In this document: one piece after another, positions 1 to 14,900 of the stretch | Layout of the letters: each line of letters opens with the position of its first letter | Position numbering within the stretch: position 1 is the stretch's first letter | Origin: Phalacrocorax aristotelis | Lineage: Eukaryota; Chordata; Aves; Suliformes; Phalacrocoracidae | NCBI RefSeq assembly: GCF_949628215.1 | Contig: NC_134276.1 | Location: 130,014,125-130,078,124, forward strand | DNA: 64,000 nt | Direction of reading: 5' to 3' | The notes under the pieces: model-generated | What the model was told of the DNA's origin: nothing | What the model saw: only the letters and a program-made list of their open reading frames with translations | The model's database searches: none | Program-made: the position numbers and the translations under genes

Positions 1-2902
1 GCATTATTTACTACCTTGAATATTCTAAAATTCTCAGGTGTTAGTTTCCACTTCTAACTGCGAACTTAACTACTAATAACTCCTGCACTATTCTGTTTCA
101 TCCAAGAAGAATGTAACAGATCCAGGCCTTAATGTACAGTGAGCTAAGCTCTGCATGTATTTCATGCCATCCTTCAAATGCAAAGACCACAGGGAGTCGT
201 CATTTGCTAAACTCACACTTGGTTTCCTCCAAGGTCCTGCACTGCTACCGCAACTGCATCATTTCTGCTATCAATGAACAGTTTTCCAGCCTAAGTGAAT
301 TTTCCTGTGATCAGATTTACACTTGACGACTGGGTATTTGCAGTGCTTATATGCCTCTGCCAGCTGTTGCTTTGTGGGTGGGGAGATGACATTTTCAGCT
401 AAGTTGGGCACTTTCAGCATTTGCTTGAATGTGCAAAGAGTGCGGGGTTTTTTTCAACTTTTTTAATGAAAAGAGTTTGTGCATAAAATCAAATGCGTTT
501 GCTTTCATTACCTCTGACTTGTTCTCGAGTGAATCACACTGTGGTTTGCGATCGTACACTGTAAGGAACTGTTAAACCTAATGAGGTTTGAAAGTCTTTG
601 CAACAGTGTTCCCATTGCCATTATAATCACATCAATTGGGAAGTAAAGTCAGTGGCACCAACATTAAGTTTCTGAACTAATATAACTGTAGTTACTGAGT
701 AATTAAGTTCACAAACAAAAAAAGATAAACCCCTTCATACTAAAATAGTTATACTGCTAAAAGCATTTTAAGCACAGAAGAACTGAGTGGTTTTCGCTGT
801 TTGCATGAGGGACCACTACAGTGTACTGAGGTAATACAAAATTTCCTGGAATTACTAAATCCAAGATTACAGAAAAAAAAAAAAGGTCAGGAAACAGAAT
901 TTTCAATTTCATGAATATGGTTTGGGTTTTTTTTTTAGCATACCGGGATGTTGTTTAACAACTCTGCAAATACACATAGCGGCGCAAAACTAAATCAGAT
1001 TTGCACACCTTGGCCGCAGGTTTGTTTTACTTTAAGGCTGTAATACCGGTGCCTGTCTTATATCCCATGGCGTTTCAAAATTTCCATAGAACTTGGCAAC
1101 GAGTAACAGTTGCATCCTGCTACAAAGACTAGATCTTATTACCATAATTTTAAATTTAAAATGGAAAGAAGTGTTTGCAGGTTTTCTTTAGGTGCTCCAA
1201 TTTGGTTTAGTCTAAGAAATTTGCTAATTTCTCAATTACGCTGTTGCTCTAGAGGTTTGTATGGAAATGTCACTGCCTATTGGTATGATTTCACAAGTTT
1301 ATTTCCTTCTTTTTTGATTGAGATATTATCCAGATCACTGGAATTTGTAGGTGTAATGAAGAAGGAGTGGGCCCGTTACAGCCTACGGGCTTTTGTCTTA
1401 CAATCTGTGAATCAATGTGAGTCTAGTGCTGGGGTTGGGAACATGAAGAATGGGCTGGAAGCCAGGAGTTGGCTATTCATATTGCAGCTTTCAATCTTGG
1501 AAAATTGACTGGGTTGACAAACTCAGTCACGTATTTGAAGAGACACTAAAAACCTGCTTCTATGGCAATAAGCCAGCTTGATCTTGGAGCCAAGTATTTC
1601 AGGGTCAGAATGTATCTGTATATGTGTCTCTGGGAGGACGCAGATGGGACAGGGCTTCGGTAGCCCTCCAGGCCAGGCAGCTGATGCTGCCTAACTTCCC
1701 TGTGAGAACTGGAGAAATTTCTCTCAGGAGTGACATGGAAATAAAAAAGATCTTCTGCCTAAAACAGCCCCAAAGCCTTTGGCTGGAGCAAACTGGGTTA
1801 AGGAAATGACTGCTCTTGCCAATAACTGTAAAGAAAAATAATGTCTGATGGTTTTGGAAAGGTATTTAGTCATCCTTCTGATCAGATTGAAGCAATTTCT
1901 TCATTTTGTTGTCCAAATAAAGCAGCTGTAGAACAGCGCCTGGACAGGGAGCGCTCCTTCGCTCCTTACGCTTCTTACCATTTAACACAGTCATGGGCAA
2001 AGCTGTCTTGTTCTTCTGCAAAGAAGGACGAACACACACCAATGAGACAGATGTGCCCTTACCTGAAAGTCTAACACAGCCAGGGAGATGGTACCACCAT
2101 CTCATGAAAGTCGTGTGACGGATTCCTAGATACATGTTTGGTTGTGCGCTTACGCTTCTCCATCTATTTACACCAAAGCAGTAAAGTTTTTTATTCAAAG
2201 ATCTGTTTGAACTATTTGCATGCTCATGATGTTGGTGCATTACTGAGGTCATCCTTTTATTTCCTGTAGTATCTGAAATGCAGTCCCCAAAGGAAGAGTG
2301 TCCCTGCCCTAAGAAATGTACAGTCTGAGCGTATCACAGCAATATGGCCACTGTATGGCCACTACATTTTTAGCCAGTCTTTCCCCTCAGTTTCAGAAGC
2401 AATCTGTTCTTTTGCCAGTTACAGGAATCTGACCAAAAGTAGAAACACAGGAAAGAGACAGCAATGCAATAGGAAAATGCACAGATACGAGGCTAGCGTG
2501 AATCTTGCTGGCATGGACTTACTGTGAAGTCTTGTCACAAATCAGTGTCCCCAGTCAGAATTTGGCAGAGAGGTCTAGGTGGCAAGGATAAAGCACTGTA
2601 ACTCTGTCGCTTGCTGGGACTGGTTTCACTAGGTGATTTCTGAAGTGAGAAGCTTGCCTTGAGGAAAGGGAAGTAGGGAGGAAATGGGTGTCAGCCTCTT
2701 TTTTAACCAAAAAGTCAGTGAAGATTTCTGCTGACACAGACTTTGGCTAATGGTCAAGTAAGAGCAGAGGTGATTGCCCCTACCCTTTTTTCCCAAAAGA
2801 GCACAGGCTGGCTGATCATTAACAGACTCAAACTGATTGAGCAGCCCACCACAGCTGTTTTTCCCTGTGCAATCCCTGTACCTGTAGTGGACTAAGAGGA
2901 AG
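1..2902. other. 5' flank of PLA1A, no gene recognised
   Basis: I see no conserved coding exon here on either strand; the open frames are short and resemble no family I know. An AATAAA at 1916-1921 on the + strand could be the poly(A) signal of an upstream gene. ADPRH is the neighbour I would expect from human synteny, but no ADPRH coding sequence is visible. The last few hundred bases before 2903 should hold the PLA1A promoter and 5' UTR. I see no clear TATA box or CpG island there. Confidence 0.4.
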
Positions 2903-2975
2903 ATGGTGGAGGATCTGAAGAGAAAGCTACTCATTGTCCTTGCTGTCCTCTTGCTGCTCAGCTCAGCACAAGCAG
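2903..2975 (+). CDS. PLA1A: PLA1A coding exon 1 (signal peptide)
   Basis: The ATG has A at -3 and G at +4 (AAGATGG), a good initiation context. It encodes 24 residues, MVEDLKRK followed by a Leu/Val-rich stretch ending SSAQA, typical of a signal peptide. The donor is gtaag after phase 1. Confidence 0.92.
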
Positions 2976-5900
2976 GTAAGAAAAACCTGAGTGCCTGGCA
3001 AGGGATTGAAGGTTTTCATAGAAGGATCTGAATTCAATTCTCCCTAAACAACCCATGTGTCAAAAGGTCCTTGCTATAATCCAGTTAGGTGCCAGGAGAA
3101 AGGGCAGTGCAAGAATGGTCCTTTCTTCTCCCATGCTTTGATCAATCAGTCTCAGTGATTTAATTTCGCTAACCTGATTTAAAAGAATGATCTGGGTTTA
3201 CCCTGAAGTGTAAGGAAGCAGAAAAGAGATCACTTGACCTCTGGCACTGGCATCTCCTGCTTTGAAAGCTTAGCAAGTGTAACCTGCAGTAGCTGAGAGA
3301 AAATAAACAGATGCCACGCTTCTGTTTCTTTCTTTAATTGTACTGTCAATGAAACTGCTTTTCTGACCAGCACTACTGTCCCACATCACCTGGAGCTTCA
3401 CAGCAATGCACCTTCTGCCTGACTTTTACTCACGATCCCCCTCATCTTATGTTATTTTTACATGGACTGTGCTTGTACTGAACCTGCCCTTGCTAGTTAA
3501 GCTGTGTCATAAGCTCCGGTTTTTCCAGACTGTTCTCAAAGAACATCTCTTTACTAAAAGAGCGGTCAGGCATTGGAACAGGCTGCCCAGAGAGGTGGTG
3601 GAGTCACCATCCCTGGAGGTGTTCAAAAAACTTGTCGATGTGGCACTTCAGGGCACAATTTAGGAGACGTGGTAGTGTTGGGTTGATGGTTGGACTTGAT
3701 GATCCTAGAGATCTTTTCCAACCTTAATGATTCTATGATTCCATGATCCTATGATTCTTTCTCTCTTGCCTTCAGTACACAGAAAGACCAAAATAAAGAC
3801 CAGTAAGGGATAGTCACATCCCATAAGGGGGAATCTCAATGTTGAATCTCACTTCTTTGTGCTGACCCTTAGGCCATGTTCTGCCTAGCTACTGTGAAGT
3901 ATCTTCTAAGGGAACAGCGAGCAGTTAGGAAGCTGGTTGCTGATTTTTAAATTTTTAAATTTTTGTTTATTGTACATGCAAATTCAAGGCTGTTTCACTT
4001 TCTCCAGTCAGGAAAGAGAAGGTGCATGCGTTCTCACTACAGCAGGATGCAACTATGCCAGTTCATAAAGTAACATTTTTTAGGTCAGAAGAGATCATTT
4101 AATCAATTATTTGTCTTTCTGCACATCTCAGGTTAATAAATTTCACCTTCAGTCCTTCAGTAAATCTAACAATTTACCTTCAACAGGCCTTCCAAAATAG
4201 CAGCTAGTCCTCTGAAATGACAAAAGGTGGAGGATACAGATCTTTTGTGGATAGCCTAGCTAAACATACTGCTAGCCATTATACTGTTGAACTTCTGTGC
4301 TTGCTTGCTAGCCTAAATTTGCTCAGTTTTTTACTAGCTGTGAGTTGAGATTTTTTTTTTCCCATCTAGATCAAAGTGCCTTCCAGTAGCTGCCTTTCCC
4401 TTCCCATAAAGCATTTTCATCCAGTAAATCATCGAATCAGAGAATCATTTAGATTGGAAAAGACCCTTAAGGTCATCAAGTCCAACAATTAACCGAGCAC
4501 TGCCAAGTCCACCACTAAACCACATCCCTAAGCGCCACATCCACACGTCTTTTAAATACCCCCAGGGACGGTGATTCTTCCACCTCCCTGGGCAGCCTGT
4601 TCCAATGCTCGACAACCCTTTCAGTGAATAAATTTTTCCTAATATCCATTCTAAACCTCCCCTGGCACAACTTGAGGCCATTTTATCTTATCCTGTCACT
4701 TGTTACCTGGGAGAAGACACCAACACCCACCTCGCTACAACCTCCTTTGAGGTAGTTGTAGAGAGCGATAAGGTCTCCCCTCAGCTTCCTTTGCTCCAGA
4801 CTGAATCAATCAGGAAATTATCATTGACACATTTTGTCATCAGCATTCTCATATTTATTTCTGGATTTTTGATACAATTGTCAATTAGACTTATATCTTC
4901 TACTAAGCCTTCCAGAATTTGAACAGAGATATCCCCATCCCTTGGTGACTACCTGGTGGCAACCATTTTTTTTAAGATCTAATAGCCAGCTCATAAATAT
5001 ACTTAGCAGCTGGCACGTGTGGCCAATTTGGAAAAAAAAAAAACAACAAAAAACAACAGAATGTCATTCACATCTCAGTAAAACAACTCTCAGAAGTCAA
5101 GGCTACCATGACATCCACAGTTATCTTCCGCAGCAGTGCTGGAATTCCATCAAAGGGCAGAAGCAACTTTATCAGACAGATAAAGTTTACAGAATAGGCT
5201 GGTTTTAATTTATGTTCTATTCTTTTAATCCTTATCAATAGGAGCAAGATTGCTACCTTCATTTGCCTAATTAATTAGAATGAGCTTTTTCCTTTCCGTT
5301 GCACAGACGCAGACTGAGTATGCTCTTCACTCCCTCTCATTGCAGGGGGTACAGACAGACTCGCAGGGCATCACTGCACTGACTTCCAGACAGCAAATCT
5401 CCTTCTGGGCAGTAAACTTAAGGTCCAGTTTCTTCTATTCACCTCCTCAAGCCCCAGCTGTGGCGAGCTGATCTTAGCTAATGACGGCATCAAGAACTCC
5501 AGCTTCAACAGCAGCCTGGAAACCAAGATCATAATCCACGGCTTCCGGTGAGAGAAAGAAGAGCACTGTGACTAAGTTTTTACTGGTAAATTAAACACTG
5601 CTGGGGCAATTCCAAGCACTGGGTGGGGCTGGCACAGAAACCCGCTGCTCTTGTGACCTTCTTAGTCTCCCCAGCAGAACAGCTGCATGCAAAACACCTG
5701 CTAAGAACAGAGTCTGGAGTGCTCAGCCCCAAACCAGACCCGGGAATTGTCTGGGAGACTGTTGGTGGGCCAGAGGCATGGAAAATGCTGCTGACAACCC
5801 TCATTACACCACCACTTGCACTCTTTGTGATCAGCTGCCTATTTTGTATGCGTTTCACATTTTTTTGAGCCTAAAAAAGGTTAGGAAATTATAAGATATC

Positions 5901-8900
5901 TTTCTTTCTTTCCTTCTTTGTTTCTTTTGCTCGTTCTCTCACTCTCTCCTCCTTTACACCTTTTCTTTTCCTTATTTCAACCTTTTTATTTAAGAACTCT
6001 TTTCTTCAAGATTTTTGTCCCTTTAAATGGTCTCCTTGGAGCTTGTGTCCTGATTTATCAACAGCCTGGAATAGCCAGCCATTTAGAAGCCCTGCCAGGC
6101 ACATCAAACTTCTATTCTTGAAATTGTAGGAATTGAGCCAGGGTTTTTTCACCATTTTCACCAGGTTTTGTCACCATTCTGCAAGCTTATTTTACTGTGC
6201 CATTTTTCAGTTAGGCGTGACTGTATAACTTTATTTGTTTTGACCTGCAAAAGCTTGAATGGAAAGTGCATAGAAGACCACGATGAAACCACAGAAGATG
6301 TTGCAGGGTCTTTGCAGAAAACCAGTTGTTGCCCTTATGGGACATAGCACACCCTCCACCAGGTGGTATATGGGGAAGTGGGTAGGACAGAGCCTCCTCA
6401 TTTTTCCTTGAACTCTTGGGAATAGAATTTCTTTTTTAATCGTCTGCAGATGAGGAAATGTAGGAGTGAAAGTCCAGGTGATCTGACCAAGGACTTCCTG
6501 CCACTTGGTAGCAGAGCAGAATCCAGGTGTCCCTGGTCAGCTCACTTAATCCACATGGGCTCTGTGGTGGCTAACTGAAGCACCACAGCAAGACTGAGAT
6601 CTCATCCTGAGCTCTGCAAATGTTATCTCATTAAAATTATCTTCATTAAAATAGCTAGTTCCCTTCTGAATCATCCTGTTCTTGAAAGTGTTGTTACACC
6701 ACCACAAAGAATTGCCAGGTGTGCGCGTCTGGCACCAGAAAAAACTTTCAGCAACTGTCTGACAGCCTCCTCTGAGACATGTGAAGCACCAGTACCAGTG
6801 AACAGCATATCGGCACATGCCCTGCTTTGGAAGACACCTAACATACTTGTTTCTGATGACTCCACAGGGCTTTGGGTACCAAACCTTCCTGGGTTGATGG
6901 GCTTGTCCATGCCATACTGCACACAACCCAGGTGAACGTGATTGCAGTAGACTGGGTTTATGGGTCTACAGGAGCTTATCCCTCCGCAGTGGAAAATGTC
7001 ACACAGCTGGCCCTCTCCATCTCACAATTCATCAGCAAGCTCCTGGTAAGCTACCATGCATTTCCAGTTGGGGGGAGCATGGCCAGAGGACATTATTCAT
7101 ACAAACAATCCAGAGAACTGCTCCAAACCTGCTGTCTGCAGGAGCTGGACAAGCAGGCTCTTTATTCCAGAGTAAGTGCTGTGTAGCACTAGAGAGAGGT
7201 TTTTTTTCCCCTTTTTCTCAGTCAAGGCTTGGGCATGCCACTGTTTTTCTTCTTTCTCTTTTTGCATTTTGACATTTTCTGGAAAACCATCCCAGTTGTC
7301 AGCTGCATCTCCAGCCCTGGGTTTTCTCAGATTTGTGCTTCACTGGACAGTCTTCTTCTGCCCAGAATTTTGTCCAGGGAGCTGGAGGGGGTGGGATCTG
7401 AGGTTATTTTATATTTGCTTTGAACTTCAGATAGACTTCTCGGTAGCTGGAAATTCCCCAGATGCGTCCCAGTTAGTTCATGTACAGCACAGCTGAATAC
7501 TTATGCAGTGAGGGTGATAAAGCTTTGTGTTAACCAGCTACATGTAAGACCTTCATTTGCACTGCAGACCCAGGCTGCACAGCATGGGAGTTTCTGCGTA
7601 CGCACCAAGTTGTGTGCAGTCACACATTTCTATCCAGATATACGGCAACCTTTGGAGCTACTGTGGGGATGGGGAATGGGGTAGAAGGAGAGAGGACTGT
7701 CACCCCTCATTATTGATTACATCATACAGTGAACAAATGACTGAGCTGGACAGTCTCCCCACCACTCATTCCATGTCTGTGCTGAGCTCTAGTCCAGCTA
7801 TTCAAGGGCTTTTTCTGTCCAGATTCTCCTGCAACACTACACCACAGAAGACTATATTCTCTTCTCATAAGCCTCGATACTGCTTGAGGGTATGGCCTCA
7901 TACATTTCAAAGTCAGGATTTTTCATCTTGCCCCCATACTCTCATGCACCATATGCTCTCCCATTGTATGGTACTGCATCATGCAGTTCAGCCTGCAGGC
8001 AGCCAAACTCCTGTGGATGAGGTCATCTCACATCAGGTCTAAGTAGTTGTGCTTTACCTGGCAGTTCAGCCCATGGATAAATCCTTGATCTCTGAAAATA
8101 TAATCTTAAAATACTAAACAGGATATTGGTACAATGATGGTATAAAAGTAAAACAACAAAAAAAAACTCCTCTGGTTTGCTGAGAAAAAGATTATTCACA
8201 TGGTGGACATGGGTCACTCAGCTGAGAGAGGGAAATGCAGTCCGAAACAAGCTGTGGAAAGAGAGTTATGGACAGGAGCATCTGACCAACCTGGTTAGGG
8301 TTGAGTTTGCATCTGAGGACCTGAAGAAAGATTCTGCAAAACAGAAAGGGCAATAAGCATCATTCCCACATCTATTTAGTTCTCCCCCATACACCTCAAA
8401 AACAATCCTATATTAGAAGAGTTACAGCAATGCTGTGTGGGCTGGGACAGGGTATTTTACCTTTCTGCTACAGAAACATTAATTTTTTATTCTCATCAAT
8501 CTGCAGGCCCTGGGAGTTTCAGGAACATCCATCCACATCATTGGGGTAAGCCTTGGTGCACATGTCGGGGGCCTGGTGGGGCACTTCCATGGCGGTCAGC
8601 TGGGACGGATAACAGGTATCATAAAACTGAGTCTTCGGTCCTCATCTGCTCTTCAAGGAAGAGAATGAAAGAGCAAGGAAGGGGAGTCATCCATAGTGGT
8701 CTTTTAATTGTATAAGGGCTCATTAGATCCAAGCTTATGGGCTTCTTCCTAGCTTCAGAAGAGCCTGACAATGCATTGACAGCCATCAGTCCCCTCCATG
8801 CTGCAAAAAGAATGCCTGTGGTTGCAAAAGGGTCCTTCTGACTCTATTCCACTCTTCCAACTGGCGCCATCTTGAAAGACCATGAGGCCTCATGACTAAT

Positions 8901-11900
8901 GAAAACCCACACCACCTATATGCTTTGCCTCCACTTTATAGTATATCTCTGTGGTTCTTAAAATTAAATCTCACAATGCATGTCGTTATGGGGAAGCAGC
9001 AAGAGAGAGCTGCTCTGAAGCAAAATGTGAGCTGAGATCCAAGGGGAAAACAAAGTAGGCAGGGGCACTGGCCTCACTGACAAGGGACACAGTCCTACTG
9101 TATCTAAGCAAGAAGAGCAGAGCAGGTCCAGTGACAGGAACCAGGGTCATCCACAGTCCAATGATCACCAGGCAAGTCTGTAGTGATAAGGCAAGCCCAA
9201 GGTTGAGCCAGGAAGTGAAGTCAGCAAGAAACAGGGCTGGGCATGGCATCTCTACAACACAGCTCAGGCAAAGACTGAAGGCAAGAGCCTGAGCCAATGT
9301 TGGGAGGCCCCAGATCAGGCTTCTTGCTGTTCTCTCCCACAAGTCAGCTGTTTTCACAGTAGGCGTCCCAGCTGTATCAAGTCAGAGCTGACCTTAAAGG
9401 CAGAGAGCCAGGCTCCTGGGTGTGAGAATTACAGAGAAAGACAGTTAGAGGCATTTAGAGCTTTTTGGTCTTGTCAGCTTTAGGTATGGAGCGTGAATAG
9501 GATCACAGAATGATTTAGGTAAGAAGGGACCTTGGAAGGTCTCTAGTCCACCCCTGCCCCACTCAAAGCAGGGCTGCCTTCTAAGTCAGATCAGGTTGTC
9601 GAGGGTCTTGTCAAGTTCTGGCAATCCCCAGGGATGGAGATTGACTTTGATAGGAGGGAAACTGCTACCAAGAAGGAACAGACATAAAGGCTCCAACAGA
9701 GTGACCACTGCTCTCAGTCTGCCTCAGCCCATGCTGGTCTGTCTCACAGAGGTATCCTCAAGGAGGGTCTCACTGCACACTCAGCAGGGCAGTCCAGAGA
9801 AATGTTGGTTCAACCTACACAGGTCACAGATACCCACACTGCATGAAATACAGGCATTTCTTAACAGGAGCTGAGTTTCATGCTGGGCCCTTTTTTTAAG
9901 CTGTGAATCAAAGTTTACATTAGGAGGGACATGGAGTAACTGCTCTCCTGCACCAGGATTTTAAGATCATCAACACTTCAGATGAGCAGAAGCAGACACA
10001 TTTCCAGGAAACCATGGTGATTAACTTCAGAGACTCTTCCCCTTTATGTTTTCTACAGGTAATAAAAGTTCTGTAGGTTTATTTATTCCATTAATTTTTA
10101 ACTCTGCTAGAAGACAACCCTTTTTCCACACTCCTGACTGCCTTATGATTTCATAGGCACACTGGGCATTGCAAGTTCCAGTTCAGATTTAGGAGCCTGA
10201 AGATGGGTGGAATTAGACCCAAGATACTGCTGATCTCATCTCCTGCCTCCTCACACACATGCATACACACACAGAGAAATGTGATCCCAGAGCTATAATT
10301 CTCTGAAGTGTTTTCAGTCACATAAAAGGAGCTGTGAGGCAAAACCAGAGCGAGTGTTGGAGACAAAAGCAGAGACTTCGTTTTTGTGAAGAGAGTTTCT
10401 TTACCCCATGCCTGTTCCTGCAGATATCTCCCTGTGCAGGAAAGCAAATGGTTCAGGAACTGGAATGAACAGCCCTTTTCCAAAACTGCTGAAGAGCAAT
10501 TGTTTCAATACTTGCAGAGGTAATGAAAAAGCCTGAAGGAATTCAGTTGCATACAGTATAGCTTCAGTGAGTGGCTTTTCTTAGCTGCTGAGGACGTACA
10601 TCTCAACAGAGTGTATGCAGCTTGTGCCTGGAGGAGGTAGGCATAGAGAATAGAGGATAGAAATGTGCTTGCCTCAGAGCTGTGCTAGAATTTACTGCTG
10701 CTCATATTAGGTGTTTCTCTCTCCTCAGAAGAACTTTAAGCTATACTGAGTAAAACTTTTCAGTATCTCCTACAACCTTTAACTAAAACTGGTCTGTAGA
10801 AGTGGGTGGGGAATCTCTCGGCTTTTTTTATGTCTAGATTAAAGAACACGGAAGAAAAATTAAAGCAGTAAATTCTTCTGACCATTTGCCCTATTATTAG
10901 CTTTTATTTATATAAAGAATAGGAAGGATTTTTTTTTCTCCCTTTTCCCTTTTCCTCCTTCCCTCTCCCCTCACAGACACATCCGTTTGTATATTGTTGA
11001 TATTGCCTTCTCCATAAACAATTAATGGGACTGGCTCCAGGGCAGTGAAACTGGCCAGCTCTGAGGCAAAGTGGCATGTGGAGCAGAGCTGCTTCTTAAA
11101 CTATTGTTGCTTTCAGAGTGAAAAAAAAACTTGTGAGATTACTTCTCTACAAAAAGTGAACATGATAAACCTCAGCCAGAACAACAACAAAAAAGATTTT
11201 AATCTGTTCCTTGGTATTGCCAAGGATAATTTTCTGTATTTCTTTGGCTCCTCACAAATTGTTCCAGGACCAAGTTTTAGGCAAAAAATGTAGATGGCTG
11301 CTTAAGGACTCAATTTTACTTGTGGGGAGAGGGATTAGAAGCCTCTTTGCTTTAAGGATGTTTGATAGTATCAAATGTTTGTAATGCTTGTATTGGTTAA
11401 TGCCTGGGATGCTGAATTCATCAGCTGAATGATGATCTTCAGTGACGTTTCTCAGACTAGTGTTAATACAGATGACAGTACAATTAGGGAAGGTGTTAAG
11501 AGTTTGATTCTCTTTCACCAAAAATTAAAAAGACACTCCACACCTGCTCTGTCAGAAGTATTTGAAACTCAGCCATGGCTTTACAGCCTAGAAACCTGAG
11601 ACACAAAACTGCTAAAAGGGAGCAGAACAGTGGAGTACAAGGTAAGGAACCTGTAGTGAAAGAGTGCTCCATTCTGGAACATAATCAGTGCGACCTGGGA
11701 ATAACTTATCACTTCTGCCTAGCAAAATTTTTAAAGTTTTGGATAAAATAACTGGTCCAGAAATAAGAAAGAGAGGGGCTGAAGAGCACTTGATGTTGAG
11801 GCATTTGATTTTATTACAGGCCTGGATCCCGCAGGCCCTAAGTACACCAGAGCCAGCCCTGAGGAACGCCTGGATCCTGGGGATGCCCTCTTCGTGGAAG

Positions 11901-14900
11901 CTATTCATACTGATGCTGACAGTAAGCTGGCTTCCATCTTTTTTGGCCCATGCTTTTGTTTCTTCTGCTGTAATTATTGCTAAGGACTCTGTAGATCATT
12001 GACCCTTTTCTTCCAGATTACCATGAAATCAGGTTCACTCTGAGGAAGTTTCTTGTTTTCATAGGCTCTAATGGTTAATTCATTGGCTGGTATCCATACT
12101 GCAGAGCACTTCAAGCAACAGACAGGTGGAGATTGGGTAGAGGGCAATCTTCCAGAAAATCTTTCTTCCTTAACCCTTGCTACAGCAGAGTGAATTTATG
12201 CAGAACCAGCTCAGCATGGCTTTTACCGCCTGGAAGGAATTTATGTCTATTCTCACTTTGCTTTTTCCCACCTGAGTTAAGAAAGGTGCCACTGCCAGTG
12301 CCAATAGAAAGTAACAGAGTGAAACCAACAGCTGGTGCAACGACAGAGTTACTTTTCTAAAGCACTTAGGATCTATGTAGGCAGAACATGTGCTGAAGAA
12401 TAATGTGGTACCTTTGAGTCACACCTCTTGCCTGGAGATCATGAAAATCTTTACCAACACAACTCTCAATCACATCTCATAATTCCCTATTAAGGTTGTG
12501 GTCAGTTTTGTTCTCCTTTACACAGAATCAAGACCCTGAGTCACAGAGGTGGTGATTAAGCCACAGTTCCCAGTCATTTTGATGGCAGGGCGTAGAGCAC
12601 ACTCTGTCCCATGCAGCAAACCTGCACGACACAGGCAGGTAGGAGCAAGAAATATGTTCTTGCTGTCTCCAGGGACCAGCACTACTGGTGTTCAACCAAT
12701 TATTGGGGCCTGTCATACACCATGTAGGGTAAAACCTGTAGAAGAGCCAAGTGTAAGAATGAAGTGGCATTTCACCTCCTTCCAGATTTCGGGATCCGGA
12801 TTCCTGTAGGCCACATCGATTATTTTGTCAATGGAGGCAAGGACCAGCCAGGATGCCCCCGATTCATTTCTGCAGGTGAGAACACTGCGTGGCCAAGCAA
12901 AGGGATTTCACGGACATTTAGCAGCCTGTGAAAATGCTGTTTGGCAACCAGCTCCTGCTACAGTCAGGACAGATATCAAAGCGAGACATCATGTATTTGT
13001 AAAGACATATGGCAGCAGAGATTCATGGCCCACATCTCCTCTCAGCAGTACAACAAGCAGCTGAAATTAAAATCACATACAGGTCAAGAGTCTTGGCAGC
13101 ACCGCTGTCAAGAGACGTGATTTTGGTGACAATTCTGTATGAGCCAAAACCCTAGCATCAGCAGAGTTTGTATCAACAAAGAAAATTTTTTTTTGCTAGA
13201 AAGGCTCTTAGGTACTACTAGAAAAAGCTTCTTTTTGTTTTCATGCTGCCAGCTGTGTCTATACTTAGAAAGACAGCTTGTATGATTACTGCCCTTTCCT
13301 TCTAGATAATAGGACTTCACACAGTAAATAGTGTGGATAAATATCCAAATATGTTCCAGATGAGCCAGCTGCACTGAGGGTCAGGTTACAGGGGACACCT
13401 ATGGGACCTCATTTCCCATAGCTGGGTCCCAGTGCAGATGGGAGTCAAAGCTATTGCATCCCCTTGCAGAGAACTTGGGGCCTTATCAATGGTACACTGA
13501 TGGAAGCATGGCAGGCCTGTGGTCCCCCTCTTCTGAGGGACTCTGTTAGTCTGGTAGATACACTTCTAACCTCCTGCGTAACTTCTCTTGTAGTGGGGTC
13601 TGGGCTGGTAGTCACAGAAATGCTCTGAAAAACATTATTAATGGGAAGGGATCACTGTAGAGTCAGTACGAGTGTTTCTTGACTCTCAGTTCCTGGGGAA
13701 CATGCAAAAAGACTGAAGCCAACAGAAAGGCTCATGGCTGCTTTTCTCTGGGTTAATTTTTTCTTGCAGGCTATAAGTATCTGATCTGTGATCATATGAG
13801 GGCAGTACATCTCTATGTCAGTGCCTTGAAACATTCCTGTCCGATGATGGCGTTCCCCTGTGCAAGTCATCAAGAGTTTTTAAATGGTCATTGCCTGGAC
13901 TGTGTTGACCCTTTCCTGTTCTCCTGTCCCAGAATAGGTACAGTACCAGCATGAGACCTTCCTGGAGCAGATGACAATGCATTCCTGATGGGTGTCAGTG
14001 CAGAGCACAGTACTCAGTTCGGATTTCTCTGAGCAGGATTTGCTATAGATCTCTTTGGGGATAATGAGAAGTTGTTTCGTTTTCAGGCTTATATAGAGAA
14101 GTTCTAAAAGCTCATATATTGCCCAAGGTAGAACATGAAAATCTTGAACATTTCTAATGTTTAAACATTTCATAGGGCCCACAAATGAGTTGAAAGGAAG
14201 TGTCCAGAATCCCCTCCCTAAAGTATCTTGTTTAGAGAAGCAGCTGGAAATTTTAGCCCAAGCCTAAAGTCCCCTTCTTCTACAAACCACTCACTGTTGC
14301 TGTGTCACCTCCTTCTCATAAATTCCTGCCATGATCTCCCAAAGATTAACTCCCTGGGCTGGAAGAAGGTGATAGTTGCCTTTTTTAGGCTTCCAAAACT
14401 GGGCTGTGGCACGAGGAGGGGAAGTGTACTCTGGTGCTATTTGCAGTCTTGTTCTGGAGGAATATTAGGAGAGGCCTCTTTTGGTATAGGTGCTCTCAGG
14501 TCAGCCACCCTTTCCCTACCTCACCAAGGTACATTGTCAGCTAGTCAGTGGTGCAGGCCTCAAGTTACGGTGCTCTTCTCACTCAATCAGGAAAATCAAT
14601 TTCCCCGCACTTTGCGTTTGCATTGTCATTTACATCTGCACTAAGTTTCCTGACTTGGCAGTCTTTAGTCTTGCTCATTTTGCACAGGTGCCACGGATGA
14701 CACAGTTTGTTAGCAGAGGAATGAAACAAAGACACCAAGACATACTCTGATGATTACATGGGGTAGCCAGAATAGTTTTCTGGGGGAACATTAACCTGTC
14801 AGACAGACACTACAAACCTGTACTTGCTCTGATTTGCACTAGTATAAAAAAGAGTCTGACCTCGGAGACAGCAGAGTTGGGTGGGGTGAGTGGAGGTGAA

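Noticed and set aside
1916-1921. AATAAA as the end of an upstream ADPRH gene
   Set aside because: No ADPRH coding sequence is visible nearby; a single hexamer is not enough to call a gene.
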